DNA from: Modicisalibacter luteus DSM 23508
Lineage (GTDB): Bacteria; Pseudomonadota; Gammaproteobacteria; Pseudomonadales; Halomonadaceae
Direction: 5' to 3'
Assembly: GCF_000378505.1 (NCBI RefSeq)
Contig: NZ_KB899995.1
Coordinates: forward strand, 62,001-126,000
DNA: 64,000 nucleotides
Shown here one piece after another: positions 1 through 8,027 of the stretch (its first letter is position 1; every line of letters begins with the position of its first letter). The notes beneath the pieces were generated by a model. That model had not been told where the DNA came from. It saw only the letters and a program-made list of their open reading frames with translations, and did no database searches. The position numbers were made by a program, and so were the translations under genes.

Positions 1-1
1 T

Positions 2-40
2 CGCGACTACCGGGCGCGCTACGGTGTCGTCAGCGCGTAG
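2..40 (+). CDS. 3' end of an upstream gene (partial)
   Basis: An open frame enters from the left edge and ends RARYGVVSA-stop at 38-40. Only 12 codons are inside the window, so the product cannot be named. The codons are GC-rich like the neighbouring genes, and the stop lies 27 bases before the next start, which would fit the end of a preceding gene. It could equally be a chance open frame. Confidence 0.3.
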   Translation, partial: RDYRARYGVVSA

Positions 41-67
41 AAGAACGTATCCAAGAGAATGTCCGCA

Positions 68-619
68 ATGAAAGCAGTTTTCCTTCTGGCTGGTGTGGCC
101 AGCCTGACCCTGACGGCCTCCCTGGCACAGGCCTCTGGCCTTGACGTGAACATTAATAACGAAGCGGCCCGGTTCGCGGCCAGCGGCGAGCTCAAGCCAG
201 GCATCGAACTGGGCGGCAGCCTGCTCAGCAGCGATGACAACGGCGATCTCACCGCCGCCAGCGTCCAGGTGCTGGGTACCGAAACCGCCCGCACCTATGA
301 AGTCGGCGCGGGGCCGCGCTGGAGCCATTACGACAGCGACCATGGCAAGGGCGGTGGTCTGGGGCTGGGCGGTTACGGCTATGTTTCCCTGCCCGCCGTG
401 CCCAAGCTGTCAGTAGGCGGCTATGGCTTCTACACGCCGGGAGCGCTGACCTATCAGGATTTCGATCATGGATCGGAAATCGGGGTCCGGGCTCGCTACC
501 GCGTGGCTCAAAACGCGCAGGCTTATATCGGCTATCGCCGGATCGGCGCCGAGTTCGACAATAGCGATAGCGAGACACTGGATAGTGGACCGCTGGTCGG
601 CGTTAACCTGTTGTTCTGA
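68..619 (+). CDS. YfaZ-family outer membrane protein
   Basis: 183-residue exported protein. Residues 1-22 are a signal peptide (Lys, hydrophobic core, cut after AQAS). The rest alternates polar and hydrophobic residues, is Gly-rich, and ends in Phe (VGVNLLF), as expected of a small outer-membrane beta-barrel. The pattern matches the YfaZ family, whose function is unknown. ATG at 68 is preferred over the in-frame ATG at 59 because the purine-rich AAGAGA at 53-58 is correctly spaced only from the later ATG. It lies 64 bases upstream of trmL, so the two may be co-transcribed. The barrel is inferred from composition, not seen. Confidence 0.72.
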   Translation: MKAVFLLAGVASLTLTASLAQASGLDVNINNEAARFAASGELKPGIELGGSLLSSDDNGDLTAASVQVLGTETARTYEVGAGPRWSHYDSDHGKGGGLGLGGYGYVSLPAVPKLSVGGYGFYTPGALTYQDFDHGSEIGVRARYRVAQNAQAYIGYRRIGAEFDNSDSETLDSGPLVGVNLLF

Positions 620-683
620 TCTGGCCAACGGCCACCCCCATCGGGCCCCGGCTGGGGCCCGATTGCGTTTGACGGAGACTCCC

Positions 684-1202
684 ATGCTCGACGTCGTGTT
701 GTACCAGCCCGAGATCCCGCCCAATACCGGCAATTTGATCCGGCTGTGCGCCAATACCGGGTTCCGCCTGCATTTGATCGAGCCGTTGGGCTTCATCCTC
801 GATGACAAGCGCCTGCGGCGCGCCGGACTCGACTACCACGAATGGGCCCGAGTGACGGTGCATGCCGATTGGGAGGCCTTCGTTCGCGATGTCGCTCCCG
901 AGCGGATCTTCGCCGTTTCCACCCGAGGACGGACCGGCTACCATGAGCCGGCATATCGGCCCGGCGATGCGTTGGTGTTCGGCCCGGAAACCCGCGGCCT
1001 GCCTCAGGCCATGCTCGATGCACTCCCGGCCGAGCAGCGTCTGCGTATTCCCATGTTGCCTGACAGCCGCAGCCTCAATCTCTCCAATGCGTGTGCCATT
1101 CTCGTTTTCGAGGCGTGGCGCCAGCTGGGATTCGCCGGGGCTGGCCATCCGGGTGCTCTGGACGTATCCACTCCCTTCGGTGCCCAGCAGGGCCACGAGT
1201 AA
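684..1202 (+). CDS. trmL: tRNA (cytidine/uridine-2'-O-)-methyltransferase TrmL
   Basis: 172-residue SPOUT-class methyltransferase. The family methylates the 2'-hydroxyl of nucleotide 34, the wobble base, in certain tRNA-Leu isoacceptors using SAM; it acts as a homodimer in the cytoplasm. Visible family motifs are the N-terminal [18 protein letters not shown], the central FGPETRGLP and the C-terminal knot segment [10 protein letters not shown]. Length is normal for TrmL. ATG 684 has GGAG at 673-676; upstream in-frame codons carry no family similarity. The stop is only 5 bases before rep, suggesting co-transcription. Confidence 0.93.
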   Translation: MLDVVLYQPEIPPNTGNLIRLCANTGFRLHLIEPLGFILDDKRLRRAGLDYHEWARVTVHADWEAFVRDVAPERIFAVSTRGRTGYHEPAYRPGDALVFGPETRGLPQAMLDALPAEQRLRIPMLPDSRSLNLSNACAILVFEAWRQLGFAGAGHPGALDVSTPFGAQQGHE

Positions 1203-1207
1203 CGCTT

Positions 1208-3238
1208 ATGTCGATCCAGCAACGCCTTGCCAAGCTCAATCCGCGCCAGCAGGAAGCGGTGCGCTACATCGATGGCCCGTGTCTGGTGCTGGCCGGTGCC
1301 GGCTCGGGCAAGACCAGCGTGATTACCACCAAGATTGCCTACTTGATCCAGGAATGTGGGATGAGCGCGCGCAAGATCGCTGCGGTCACCTTCACCAACA
1401 AGGCGGCCCGCGAGATGAAGGAGCGCGTGGGCAAGTTGCTCAAGGGCAAGGAAGGGTACGGCCTGACGGTGTCGACCTTCCACACGCTGGGCCTGACGAT
1501 CATCCGTGGCGAACTCAAGACGCTGGGTTACAAGGCGGGATTTTCGCTGTTCGACCCTGAAGACGCCAAGGCGTTGCTGCGTGACCTGATGCAAAAGGAT
1601 GCTCAGGTCGACGCCGATCAGATCAATCGTGTGCAGGGCCAGATCTCGACCTGGAAGAACGATCTGGTGCTGCCCGGCCAGGCGCTGTCACAGGCGGCGG
1701 ACGAAGACGAGCAATACGCGGCGCGCCTTTACGAGGCCTACAATCGCCACCTCAAGGCGTATAACGCCGTCGACTTCGACGACCTGATCCTGCTGCCTGT
1801 GGTACTTCTGCAGCGTGACGCCGAGGCGCTGGCGCGCTGGCGGCGCAAGTTCCAGTACATGCTGGTCGATGAGTATCAGGACACCAACGTCAGCCAGTAC
1901 CTGCTGGTGCGCCTGCTGATGGCCGAGCGTGCGACCTTCACCGTGGTCGGTGATGACGATCAGTCGATTTATGCCTGGCGTGGCGCACGACCGGAGAACC
2001 TGGTCACCCTGGGCGAGGACTTCCCGCGCCTGCGGGTCATCAAGCTGGAGCAGAACTACCGTTCCACCGGGGTGATACTGCGTGCCGCCAACACGCTGAT
2101 CGCCAATAACCCCCACGTCTACGAGAAAACCCTGTGGTCCGACATGGGGCCGGGCGAGCCGATCCGCGTCGTCGTCAATCGCCACGAAGAGGCCGAAGCC
2201 GAGCGTGTGGCCAGCGAAATCCTCACCCGGCGCATCAAGGAGCGTGCCGAGTGGCGCGACTTCGCGGTGCTCTATCGCGGCAACTTCCAGGCCCGGTTGC
2301 TCGAACTCAAGCTGCAGCACTACCAGATTCCCTACAAGCTTTCCGGCGGCACCTCGTTCTTCTCGCGCAACGAGATCAAGGACGCCATGGCCTACCTGCG
2401 TCTGCTGATCAATCCGGGTGACGACAACGCCTTCCTGCGCATCGTCAACGTGCCACGTCGCGAGATCGGCCCGGGCACGCTGGAAAAGCTGGCCAATTAT
2501 GCCACCGAGCGTAGCATCTCGATGTTTGCAGCCTGCCATGAACTGGGCCTGGAGCAGGTGCTGCCGGCCCGTGCCGTGGAGCGGCTTTCGCGCTTTACGC
2601 ATTTCATTGACGGTGTGCGCAAGCGGATGGATCAAGGCGATGCCATCGCCGCGATTCGCGAGATGATGCGCGACATGGATTACGAGGCCTGGCTGCACCA
2701 GAACGCCAGTGCGCCGACTGTGGCCGAGCGACGCATGGCCAACGTCTGGACGTTGATCGACCAGCTCGAGAAATCGATGGAGCGTGAGGACGGCGAGGAG
2801 ACCGATGACGTTCAGTCAGCTATCTCGCGGCTGGTGCTGCGCGACATCCTTGAGCAACAGGCCGAGGAAGACGACTCCGATCGCGTACAACTACTGACCA
2901 TGCACGCTTCCAAGGGACTGGAGTTTCCTCACGTCTACCTGATGGGGCTGGAAGAGGAACTGTTGCCGCACCGTAACTCCATCGAGGCCGGCACGGTTGA
3001 GGAGGAGCGCCGCCTGGCCTATGTGGGCATTACCCGCGCTCGCCAGACCCTGACATTGACACTGGCCCGTCAGCGCAAGGCCTACGGCGAGCTGATGGAC
3101 TGCGTTCCCAGCCGCTTTCTCGATGAGCTGCCCGAAGACGACCTCGAATGGGAGGGGCGTGCCGACAAGGAAGACCCCGACAAGAAGCAGGCGCGTGGCA
3201 AGGATGCGATTGCCGGGTTGCGTTCGCTACTGGGGTAA
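1208..3238 (+). CDS. rep: ATP-dependent DNA helicase Rep
   Basis: 676-residue superfamily 1A 3'-5' helicase that helps replication forks pass protein roadblocks. Motifs in order: Q-motif LNPRQQEAV, Walker A GAGSGKT (about residue 29), Ia TFTNKAAREM, Walker B/II DEYQDTN, III GDDDQSIYAWRGA, IV QNYRST, V LTMHASKGLEFP and VI YVGITRAR. Full length for Rep, and shorter than UvrD or PcrA, with no Tudor-like C-terminal tail. The start MSIQQRLAKLNPRQ lies right after the trmL stop; an upstream in-frame ATG inside trmL adds unrelated sequence. UvrD is the alternative, but motif context and length favour Rep. Confidence 0.93.
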   Translation: MSIQQRLAKLNPRQQEAVRYIDGPCLVLAGAGSGKTSVITTKIAYLIQECGMSARKIAAVTFTNKAAREMKERVGKLLKGKEGYGLTVSTFHTLGLTIIRGELKTLGYKAGFSLFDPEDAKALLRDLMQKDAQVDADQINRVQGQISTWKNDLVLPGQALSQAADEDEQYAARLYEAYNRHLKAYNAVDFDDLILLPVVLLQRDAEALARWRRKFQYMLVDEYQDTNVSQYLLVRLLMAERATFTVVGDDDQSIYAWRGARPENLVTLGEDFPRLRVIKLEQNYRSTGVILRAANTLIANNPHVYEKTLWSDMGPGEPIRVVVNRHEEAEAERVASEILTRRIKERAEWRDFAVLYRGNFQARLLELKLQHYQIPYKLSGGTSFFSRNEIKDAMAYLRLLINPGDDNAFLRIVNVPRREIGPGTLEKLANYATERSISMFAACHELGLEQVLPARAVERLSRFTHFIDGVRKRMDQGDAIAAIREMMRDMDYEAWLHQNASAPTVAERRMANVWTLIDQLEKSMEREDGEETDDVQSAISRLVLRDILEQQAEEDDSDRVQLLTMHASKGLEFPHVYLMGLEEELLPHRNSIEAGTVEEERRLAYVGITRARQTLTLTLARQRKAYGELMDCVPSRFLDELPEDDLEWEGRADKEDPDKKQARGKDAIAGLRSLLG

Positions 3239-3264
3239 GCCCGAAAGCTTGCTGAGTATGCAAA

Positions 3265-3291
3265 AAACGGGGCGCTAGACGCGCCCCGTTT
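3265..3291. terminator. Bidirectional terminator between rep and the cytochrome gene
   Basis: Perfect 11-bp stem AAACGGGGCGC / GCGCCCCGTTT around a 5-base loop, with A-rich sequence on the left and TTT on the right, so it can end both converging genes. Confidence 0.85.
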
Positions 3292-3309
3292 GGCTAGACG
3301 AGCCAGTCG

Positions 3310-4098
3310 TTACTGTACGCTGGAAACCATGTGATCGACCGCGGCCTCAACCTCGGCATCGGACAAGCTGGGGTTGCCCCCCTTGGGCGGCATGGCATTG
3401 AAGCCATTGATGGCATGGTCATAAAGTGTCTCGATGCCCTTCTCCATACGCGTTGCCCAGGCTGTATCGTCACCTAACTTGGGTGCGCCGGCGGCCCCGG
3501 TATCATGACAGGCCATGCAAATCTGGCCATAGACCGCGGCACCGTCGATATCGCTGTCGCTACTGGCGGCAGCCTGCTGATCGCCTTCGTCCTGGGCAGG
3601 GGCGGCATTGCCTTCTGCTGTTGCCGGCGTTGCGCTTTCGCCCGTATCGGCGGCCACGTCTTCGCTGCGGACCGGGTCGGTCAGGTAGTCCACGGCATCC
3701 TTCACTTCCTGGCCGGTCAGGTTGGGATTGCCGCCCTTGGCGGGCATGGCATTGAAACCGTTAATGGCGTGGTCGTAGAGCGTATCCATGCCTTTTTCGA
3801 GGCGTGAGCTCCAATCGGCGGCTTCGCCACGCACCGGCGCACCGGCGGCGCCGGTAGTATGGCAGGCGGCGCAGACGCTAGTGTACACGTCCTCGGCCGA
3901 GCGACCGTCTCCGGTAGGGCTGGCCTGGGCGACAGCGGCTGCGCCACACTCATCGCCCTGCAGGCAGAGCTGGCCGAACGGCTTGAGTCGTTCGGCGATG
4001 GCTTCACGGGACATGCCATCGTCTTGTGCCGAGGCCACCATACCGGTAATCAGGCCCAGGGTGGCCAGAGCCCCCATGATCAGTTTCTTGTAAGTCAC
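3310..4098 (-). CDS. Exported di-heme cytochrome c (c5-like tandem domains)
   Basis: 262-residue periplasmic electron carrier with two c-type heme sites, CAACH and CMACH. The two halves are near copies: each continues TGAAGAP, then a Leu-Tyr-Asp-His-Ala-Ile-Asn-Gly-Phe-Asn-Ala-Met-Pro segment (with the axial Met) and KGGNP. They are joined by an Ala/Glu/Asp-rich linker. The N-terminus is a signal peptide (KKLIMGALATLGLITG, cut after VASA). A further Cys pair (CLQGDEC) precedes the first heme domain. GTG 4098 is chosen because GAGG at 4107-4110 is suitably spaced; GTG 4104 is too close. The redox partner is unknown; cytochrome c5 (CycB) is the nearest named family. Confidence 0.82.
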   Translation of the reverse strand: MTYKKLIMGALATLGLITGMVASAQDDGMSREAIAERLKPFGQLCLQGDECGAAAVAQASPTGDGRSAEDVYTSVCAACHTTGAAGAPVRGEAADWSSRLEKGMDTLYDHAINGFNAMPAKGGNPNLTGQEVKDAVDYLTDPVRSEDVAADTGESATPATAEGNAAPAQDEGDQQAAASSDSDIDGAAVYGQICMACHDTGAAGAPKLGDDTAWATRMEKGIETLYDHAINGFNAMPPKGGNPSLSDAEVEAAVDHMVSSVQ

Positions 4099-4345
4099 TC
4101 TCACCACCTCGCTCGGTCCTGTCGTTGGTATTCTTCTCTTGGCCCGAAGGCGCAACGCGCCGACAGTATAGCGACAAGCCTCTGGGCAAGAAAATGCGAC
4201 AAACCGCGCCGCTTGAGGGCTGGAATGATGACTCGATGCGCCGGAAGCCGCGTCCGGGCTGGACAGTGCCTAGCAGTAACGGGTAGGATGACGCGCGTCG
4301 TCTGCGCACTCATGTCGCAGGTGGGGCCGGTCTACCGGTCAGTGT

Positions 4346-4422
4346 CCGCCCTTAGCTCAGCTGGATAGAGCGTTGCCCTCCGGAGGCAAAGGTCATAGGT
4401 TCGAATCCTATAGGGCGGGCCA
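4346..4422 (+). tRNA. tRNA-Arg (anticodon CCG)
   Basis: A complete cloverleaf can be drawn: acceptor CCGCCCT/AGGGCGG, D arm GCTC...GAGC, anticodon stem TTGCC/GGCAA with loop CTCCGGA (anticodon CCG), T arm ATAGG-TTCGAAT-CCTAT, discriminator G and encoded CCA. 77 nt. It reads CGG codons for arginine. Confidence 0.97.
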
Positions 4423-4433
4423 GTCATACCAAG

Positions 4434-4460
4434 GGCTTGCGAGTAATCGCAGGCCTTTTT
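4434..4460 (+). terminator. Terminator after tRNA-Arg
   Basis: Nine-base stem GGCTTGCGA / TCGCAGGCC (one G-U pair) with a GTAA loop, followed directly by TTTTT, 12 bases after the tRNA 3' end. Confidence 0.85.
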
Positions 4461-4862
4461 CATGCCCGTTCGTCAGGCTGTAATCACGCTGGTAATCGAA
4501 AGTCCAAGCGAATCGCTGATCAACATCGCGCTTCTTTAGGCTGGGCGAAACACACGAAACGCCAGCATACATTTTAATTACCGATGCCAGCCTTAAGTTA
4601 GAAATGCCTATCACTCATGTGGGCAATCTCCTACAGAGTAACAGCCTAATCATCCTTACATTTCCGTAAGGAATTTGGAGCCTCCAGAGACCCGGATGGG
4701 ATATACCTTAATAGCCACATTAGCTTGCGCTAGGTAGTCTGCTTTCGGTTGCGTAACAGGATCTGTCAGCTACTTTTATTAAAAGCGGCTTAGCCTGCTA
4801 ATAATCGGATTCTGGGGAGCCTGGGCTTGCCAGCCGAAACCAACATTTATAGGAGATGCGAG
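4461..4862. other. Gene-free stretch before the copper-binding protein
   Basis: No coding pattern with a plausible start and codon use was found in about 400 bases. It is more AT-rich than the flanks and holds the inverted repeat listed separately; it probably carries the promoter of the Cys-rich protein. Confidence 0.5.
4654..4671. promoter_or_regulatory. Inverted repeat CCTTAC-N6-GTAAGG upstream of the copper protein gene
   Basis: Perfect 6-bp arms with 6-base spacing, about 190 bases before the start of the Cys-rich copper-binding protein. The CCTT...AAGG arrangement is reminiscent of MerR-family metal operators such as CueR sites, but the arms are not a full match and no MerR gene is nearby. 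Treat as a candidate only. Confidence 0.35.
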
Positions 4863-5192
4863 ATGGACCTCGATAAATTCAAGGCCTGTATCGAAGCCTG
4901 CAATACCTGCGCTACTTACTGTGACTACTGTGCAGCGTCCTGCTTGCAAGAAGATGATGTCAAGATGATGGCTGAGTGCATTCGTCTGGACATGCAGTGT
5001 GCCCAGATTTGCCGCTTGGCCGCGTCATTCATGGCCCAGGGCAGTGAATATGCCAATGATATTTGCAGAATCTGCGCGGAAATCTGCAAGAAGTGCGGCG
5101 ACGAATGCGCCAAGCACGAGGCAACCCACTGCCAGGAGTGTGCCAAGGCATGCTATCGCTGTGCTGAAGAATGCGCTGCAATGGCATCCTAA
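4863..5192 (+). CDS. Cys-rich four-helix-bundle copper-binding protein (DUF326/Csp-like)
   Basis: 109-residue protein with about 19 cysteines, spaced as CxxxC and CxxC along four predicted helices (for example KACIEACNTCATYC and CQECAKACYRCAEEC). In the Csp copper-storage and DUF326 families such cysteines line the core of a helical bundle and hold many Cu(I) ions. No signal peptide, so a cytosolic, Csp3-like store is the likely form. ATG 4863 is chosen over an in-frame ATG at 4827 because AGGAG lies at 4852-4856 and family similarity begins there. It stands alone between terminators. Copper binding is inferred from family and Cys spacing. Confidence 0.85.
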   Translation: MDLDKFKACIEACNTCATYCDYCAASCLQEDDVKMMAECIRLDMQCAQICRLAASFMAQGSEYANDICRICAEICKKCGDECAKHEATHCQECAKACYRCAEECAAMAS

Positions 5193-5214
5193 TCGGCACT
5201 AGCATTTGTGGTTG

Positions 5215-5242
5215 AAAACCCGGTCCATTGGCCGGGTTTTTT
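5215..5242 (+). terminator. Terminator of the copper-binding protein gene
   Basis: Hairpin AAAACCCGG...CCGGGTTTT with a T run, 23 bases after the stop codon. Confidence 0.85.
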
Positions 5243-5336
5243 ATTGCTATACCCAGAAACTCGTTTTCCCAACCTGACAGCTTAAATTTTGACTGACGGC
5301 GCAGTTTAGAGTGGGAGAGGCTAGGGGTTGGAATAG

Positions 5337-5663
<327 letters not shown>

Positions 5664-5876
5664 TAAATGACCGAGCCGGCATGGGGCGACCCATGCCGGT
5701 TTTCTTGAACTATGAGTGCAGCATGTAACAGAACCGAACCACGCCTGCAGCACAGCTCTTCATACAAAAATTAGTTAGGCTTACCCAATTTTTAACCATG
5801 ACTCTAGTTATGTGCAGTCAGCAGACAAGAGCAGCGACGCGCATCACGGCCTGATGGTTGCATTACTAACGACCCT

Positions 5877-6206
5877 TTAGTCGTGCTGGGACAGGATCGT
5901 TTCCAGCAGTCCTGGAAACCGATTATTCAAGTCATCCCTACGCAGCGAGTTCATATGGGTCGTGCCAACATTCTGGGTCTGCACCAGGCCGGCGTCCCGC
6001 AGCACCCGGAAATGATGGGACATGCTGGACTTAGGGCGGCCGCCGTCCAACTCGCCACAGCTGGCTTCGCCCATCTCGTCGAGGCGCCTGATGATCTCCA
6101 AGCGAACAGGATCGCTCAAGGCGTACAGCACGCGCTCAAGAACGAACTCGCTGAGGGGGGGGTGTTTGAAAGGGCGCATGAGTGAATCATACACGGATTT
6201 GCTCAT
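5877..6206 (-). CDS. ArsR-family winged-helix repressor
   Basis: 109-residue DNA-binding protein: ALSDPVRLEIIRRL (helix 2), SSMSHHFRVLRDAGLV (recognition helix) and a beta-wing. This is the ArsR/SmtB fold with the HHFRVL pattern common in non-metal-sensing members; no CxC metal motif is present. It is divergent from the OYE-type reductase, with a symmetric operator candidate in the 58-base gap, so it probably represses that gene set and itself. Ligands of such regulators near OYE genes are often reactive electrophiles or oxidants (inference). The start is uncertain: ATG 6206 or ATG 6179, neither with a strong ribosome site. Confidence 0.86.
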   Translation of the reverse strand: MSKSVYDSLMRPFKHPPLSEFVLERVLYALSDPVRLEIIRRLDEMGEASCGELDGGRPKSSMSHHFRVLRDAGLVQTQNVGTTHMNSLRRDDLNNRFPGLLETILSQHD

Positions 6207-6215
6207 TGCTCATAG

Positions 6216-6231
6216 TTCGAATAATATCGAA
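6216..6231. promoter_or_regulatory. Operator candidate TTCGA-N6-TCGAA for the ArsR-type regulator
   Basis: Perfect inverted repeat centred in the 58-base intergenic region between the divergent regulator and reductase genes. It sits where it would overlap both promoters, and such AT-rich dyads are typical of ArsR-family operators. Confidence 0.6.
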
Positions 6232-6264
6232 TTAACGTAATAGGTGGCCCCTGGAGAAACCCTA

Positions 6265-7356
6265 ATGTCTGCGCTGTTCCAACCTTTCACTCTTAAGGGT
6301 GTCACGCTTCGAAACCGAATCGCGGTTCCCCCTATGTGCCAGTACTCGGCCAATGATGGTCTAATCAACGATTGGCACAGTGTGCACTTGGCCTCCCTCG
6401 CGCGTGGCGGGGCCGGACTGATCATCGTCGAGGCGACCGCCGTGGCGCCCGAAGGGCGCATCACGCCCGGCTGCGCCGGTATCTGGAATGATGAGCTGGC
6501 CCAAGCCTTCGTGCCGGAGGTGCAGGCGATCAAGGCTGCTGGCGCCGTGCCGGGTATCCAAATCGCCCATGCCGGGCGCAAGGCCAGCGCGAATCGCCCT
6601 TGGGAAGGCGACGACCATATCGGCGAGGATGATCCGCGCGGCTGGCAGACCATTGCCCCCTCGGCCATCGCCTTTGGCGCCCACCTGCCCAGGCAGCCTA
6701 AGGCCATGAGCCTGGAAGACATCGCCCGGGTGCGCGAGGATTTCGTCGGCGCCGCTCGCCGTGCACGTGATGTCGGCTTCGAGTGGCTGGAACTGCATTT
6801 CGCCCATGGCTATCTGGCCCAGTCATTCCTCTCCGCACACTCCAACCAGCGCGATGACGCCTACGGCGGTAGCTTCGACAACCGTAGCCGCTTCCTCCTG
6901 GAAACCCTGGCGGCGGTGCGCGAAGTATGGCCGGAGCACCTGCCCCTGACCGTTCGTCTCGGGGTTATCGAATACGACGGCCGAGATGAACAGACGCTAT
7001 CCGAAGCCATTGAACTGACACGTCGCTTCAAGGAGGGTGGACTGGACCTGCTTAGCGTCAGCATCGGTTTCTCTGTTCCCGAGACAAATATTCCTTGGGC
7101 GCCCGGCTTCATGGGCGAAGTTGCCCAGCGTGTGCGGCGCGAGGCGGAGATACCCGTGGCCTCGGCATGGGGCTTCGGCACGCCGGGCGTCGCCGAAGAA
7201 GCAGTCAAGAGCGGTCAGCTGGATCTGGCCATGATCGGCCGGGCCCACCTGGGCAATCCGAATTGGTCCTATTTTGCCGCCCGAGAACTGGGCGTCGACC
7301 GTGCAGCTTGGACCTTGCCCGCTCCCTACGCGCACTGGCTAGAGCGCTACAAGTGA
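6265..7356 (+). CDS. Old Yellow Enzyme-type NADPH:flavin oxidoreductase (YqjM/XenA-like)
   Basis: 363-residue FMN enzyme that reduces activated C=C bonds of enones, quinones and related electrophiles. TIM-barrel signatures: IAVPPMCQYS, with the Cys that tunes FMN in the YqjM class; IQIAHAGRKAS; WLELHFAHGYLAQSFLS, with the substrate-binding His pair; NRSRFLLET; SVSIGFS; AMIGRAHLGNPNWSY. Length fits the class. ATG 6265 follows GGAG at 6253-6256. It starts a probable detoxification set (ABM protein and MDR dehydrogenase further on) under the divergent ArsR regulator. The physiological substrate is unknown. Confidence 0.9.
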   Translation: MSALFQPFTLKGVTLRNRIAVPPMCQYSANDGLINDWHSVHLASLARGGAGLIIVEATAVAPEGRITPGCAGIWNDELAQAFVPEVQAIKAAGAVPGIQIAHAGRKASANRPWEGDDHIGEDDPRGWQTIAPSAIAFGAHLPRQPKAMSLEDIARVREDFVGAARRARDVGFEWLELHFAHGYLAQSFLSAHSNQRDDAYGGSFDNRSRFLLETLAAVREVWPEHLPLTVRLGVIEYDGRDEQTLSEAIELTRRFKEGGLDLLSVSIGFSVPETNIPWAPGFMGEVAQRVRREAEIPVASAWGFGTPGVAEEAVKSGQLDLAMIGRAHLGNPNWSYFAARELGVDRAAWTLPAPYAHWLERYK

Positions 7357-7402
7357 TCCCGTCGGGGCGAGGGTGGCCATCAGTTGGCTTTATCGTCCGG
7401 TG

Positions 7403-7426
7403 CACCAGCGCCTGCAGGCGCTGGTG
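7403..7426. repeat. 24-bp perfect palindrome
   Basis: CACCAGCGCC-TGCA-GGCGCTGGTG, fully self-complementary. It lies 46 bases after the reductase stop and 60 bases before a gene remnant. No T run follows, so it could be a factor-independent stop without U tract, a protein-binding site, or part of decayed coding sequence: one frame through it reads like a short LysR-type C-terminus, which is very uncertain. Confidence 0.7.
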
Positions 7427-7486
7427 GCTTACCTGCTGAGCAACTTCCTGACTCGGTCCCTCCATGTCATTGGAGAGGGTAATGCC

Positions 7487-7640
7487 ATGTCTCGCGTCAT
7501 ACGCTTTCATCGCATCGGTGGTGCGCTTGTTCTGTAGATCGACGTGCCCGCTCCCGGCGCGGGCGAGGTGCAAGCCCGCGTCAAAGCCCTCGGCAGCAAC
7601 CGAGCCGAGGCGTTGTCGCGCGTAGCAGAGTTTAGGTTTT
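7487..7640 (+). pseudogene. N-terminal remnant of a zinc-type alcohol dehydrogenase / quinone oxidoreductase
   Basis: From ATG 7487, with GGAGAGG at 7472-7478, the frame reads MSRVIRFHRIGGALVL, stop TAG at 7535-7537, then IDVPAPGAGEVQARVKALG and SNRAEALSR. This is the start of an MDR-superfamily quinone oxidoreductase with a few residues missing at the in-frame stop. Similarity ends near 7640, so the GroES-like and Rossmann parts are gone. It sits between two genes of the same functional set, and an intact relative lies 0.4 kb downstream, so it may be the debris of a replaced copy. Confidence 0.8.
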
Positions 7641-7723
7641 GCCCGCATGGCTGGCATGGACATCTCCGATAGGCCCGTGCCGACCGAACAACGCCCCCTA
7701 ATTCCACGCAGACAGGAGATTTG

Positions 7724-8017
7724 ATGACCGCCCCACTAACACTGGTCGCCACACTGGTTGCCAAGACCGGCTTCGAAACTGAACTCGAGCAGGCGCTGCA
7801 GGACCTGCAGCCCCCCAGTCGAGCGGAATCGGGCTGCATCCAGTACGACTTCCACCGTGATGCCGAGCAGGCCCGCACCTTCCACATGATCGAGCAGTGG
7901 CGGGACGAAGCTGCTTTGTCCATGCATGAAGCGACACCTCATTTCCAGGCAGCGCTACCTGTCATCGAACGCGCCGCTGAAAAATTCTCTGTCACGAAGA
8001 TGTATCGTGTCTCCTGA
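7724..8017 (+). CDS. Antibiotic biosynthesis monooxygenase (ABM) domain protein
   Basis: 97-residue single-domain ferredoxin-like protein of the ABM/YgiN type: TLVATLVAKTGFETELEQAL, SGCIQYDFHRD, FHMIEQWRDEAAL and HEATPHFQAAL. YgiN-like members act on quinols without a cofactor or take part in quinone redox cycling. ATG 7724 follows AGGAG at 7714-7718; an in-frame TTG at 7721 is less likely. The next gene starts 10 bases after its stop, so the two are probably one transcript. A quinone-related role fits the neighbouring reductases but is inferred. Confidence 0.85.
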   Translation: MTAPLTLVATLVAKTGFETELEQALQDLQPPSRAESGCIQYDFHRDAEQARTFHMIEQWRDEAALSMHEATPHFQAALPVIERAAEKFSVTKMYRVS

Positions 8018-8027
8018 GGAGATCTGA

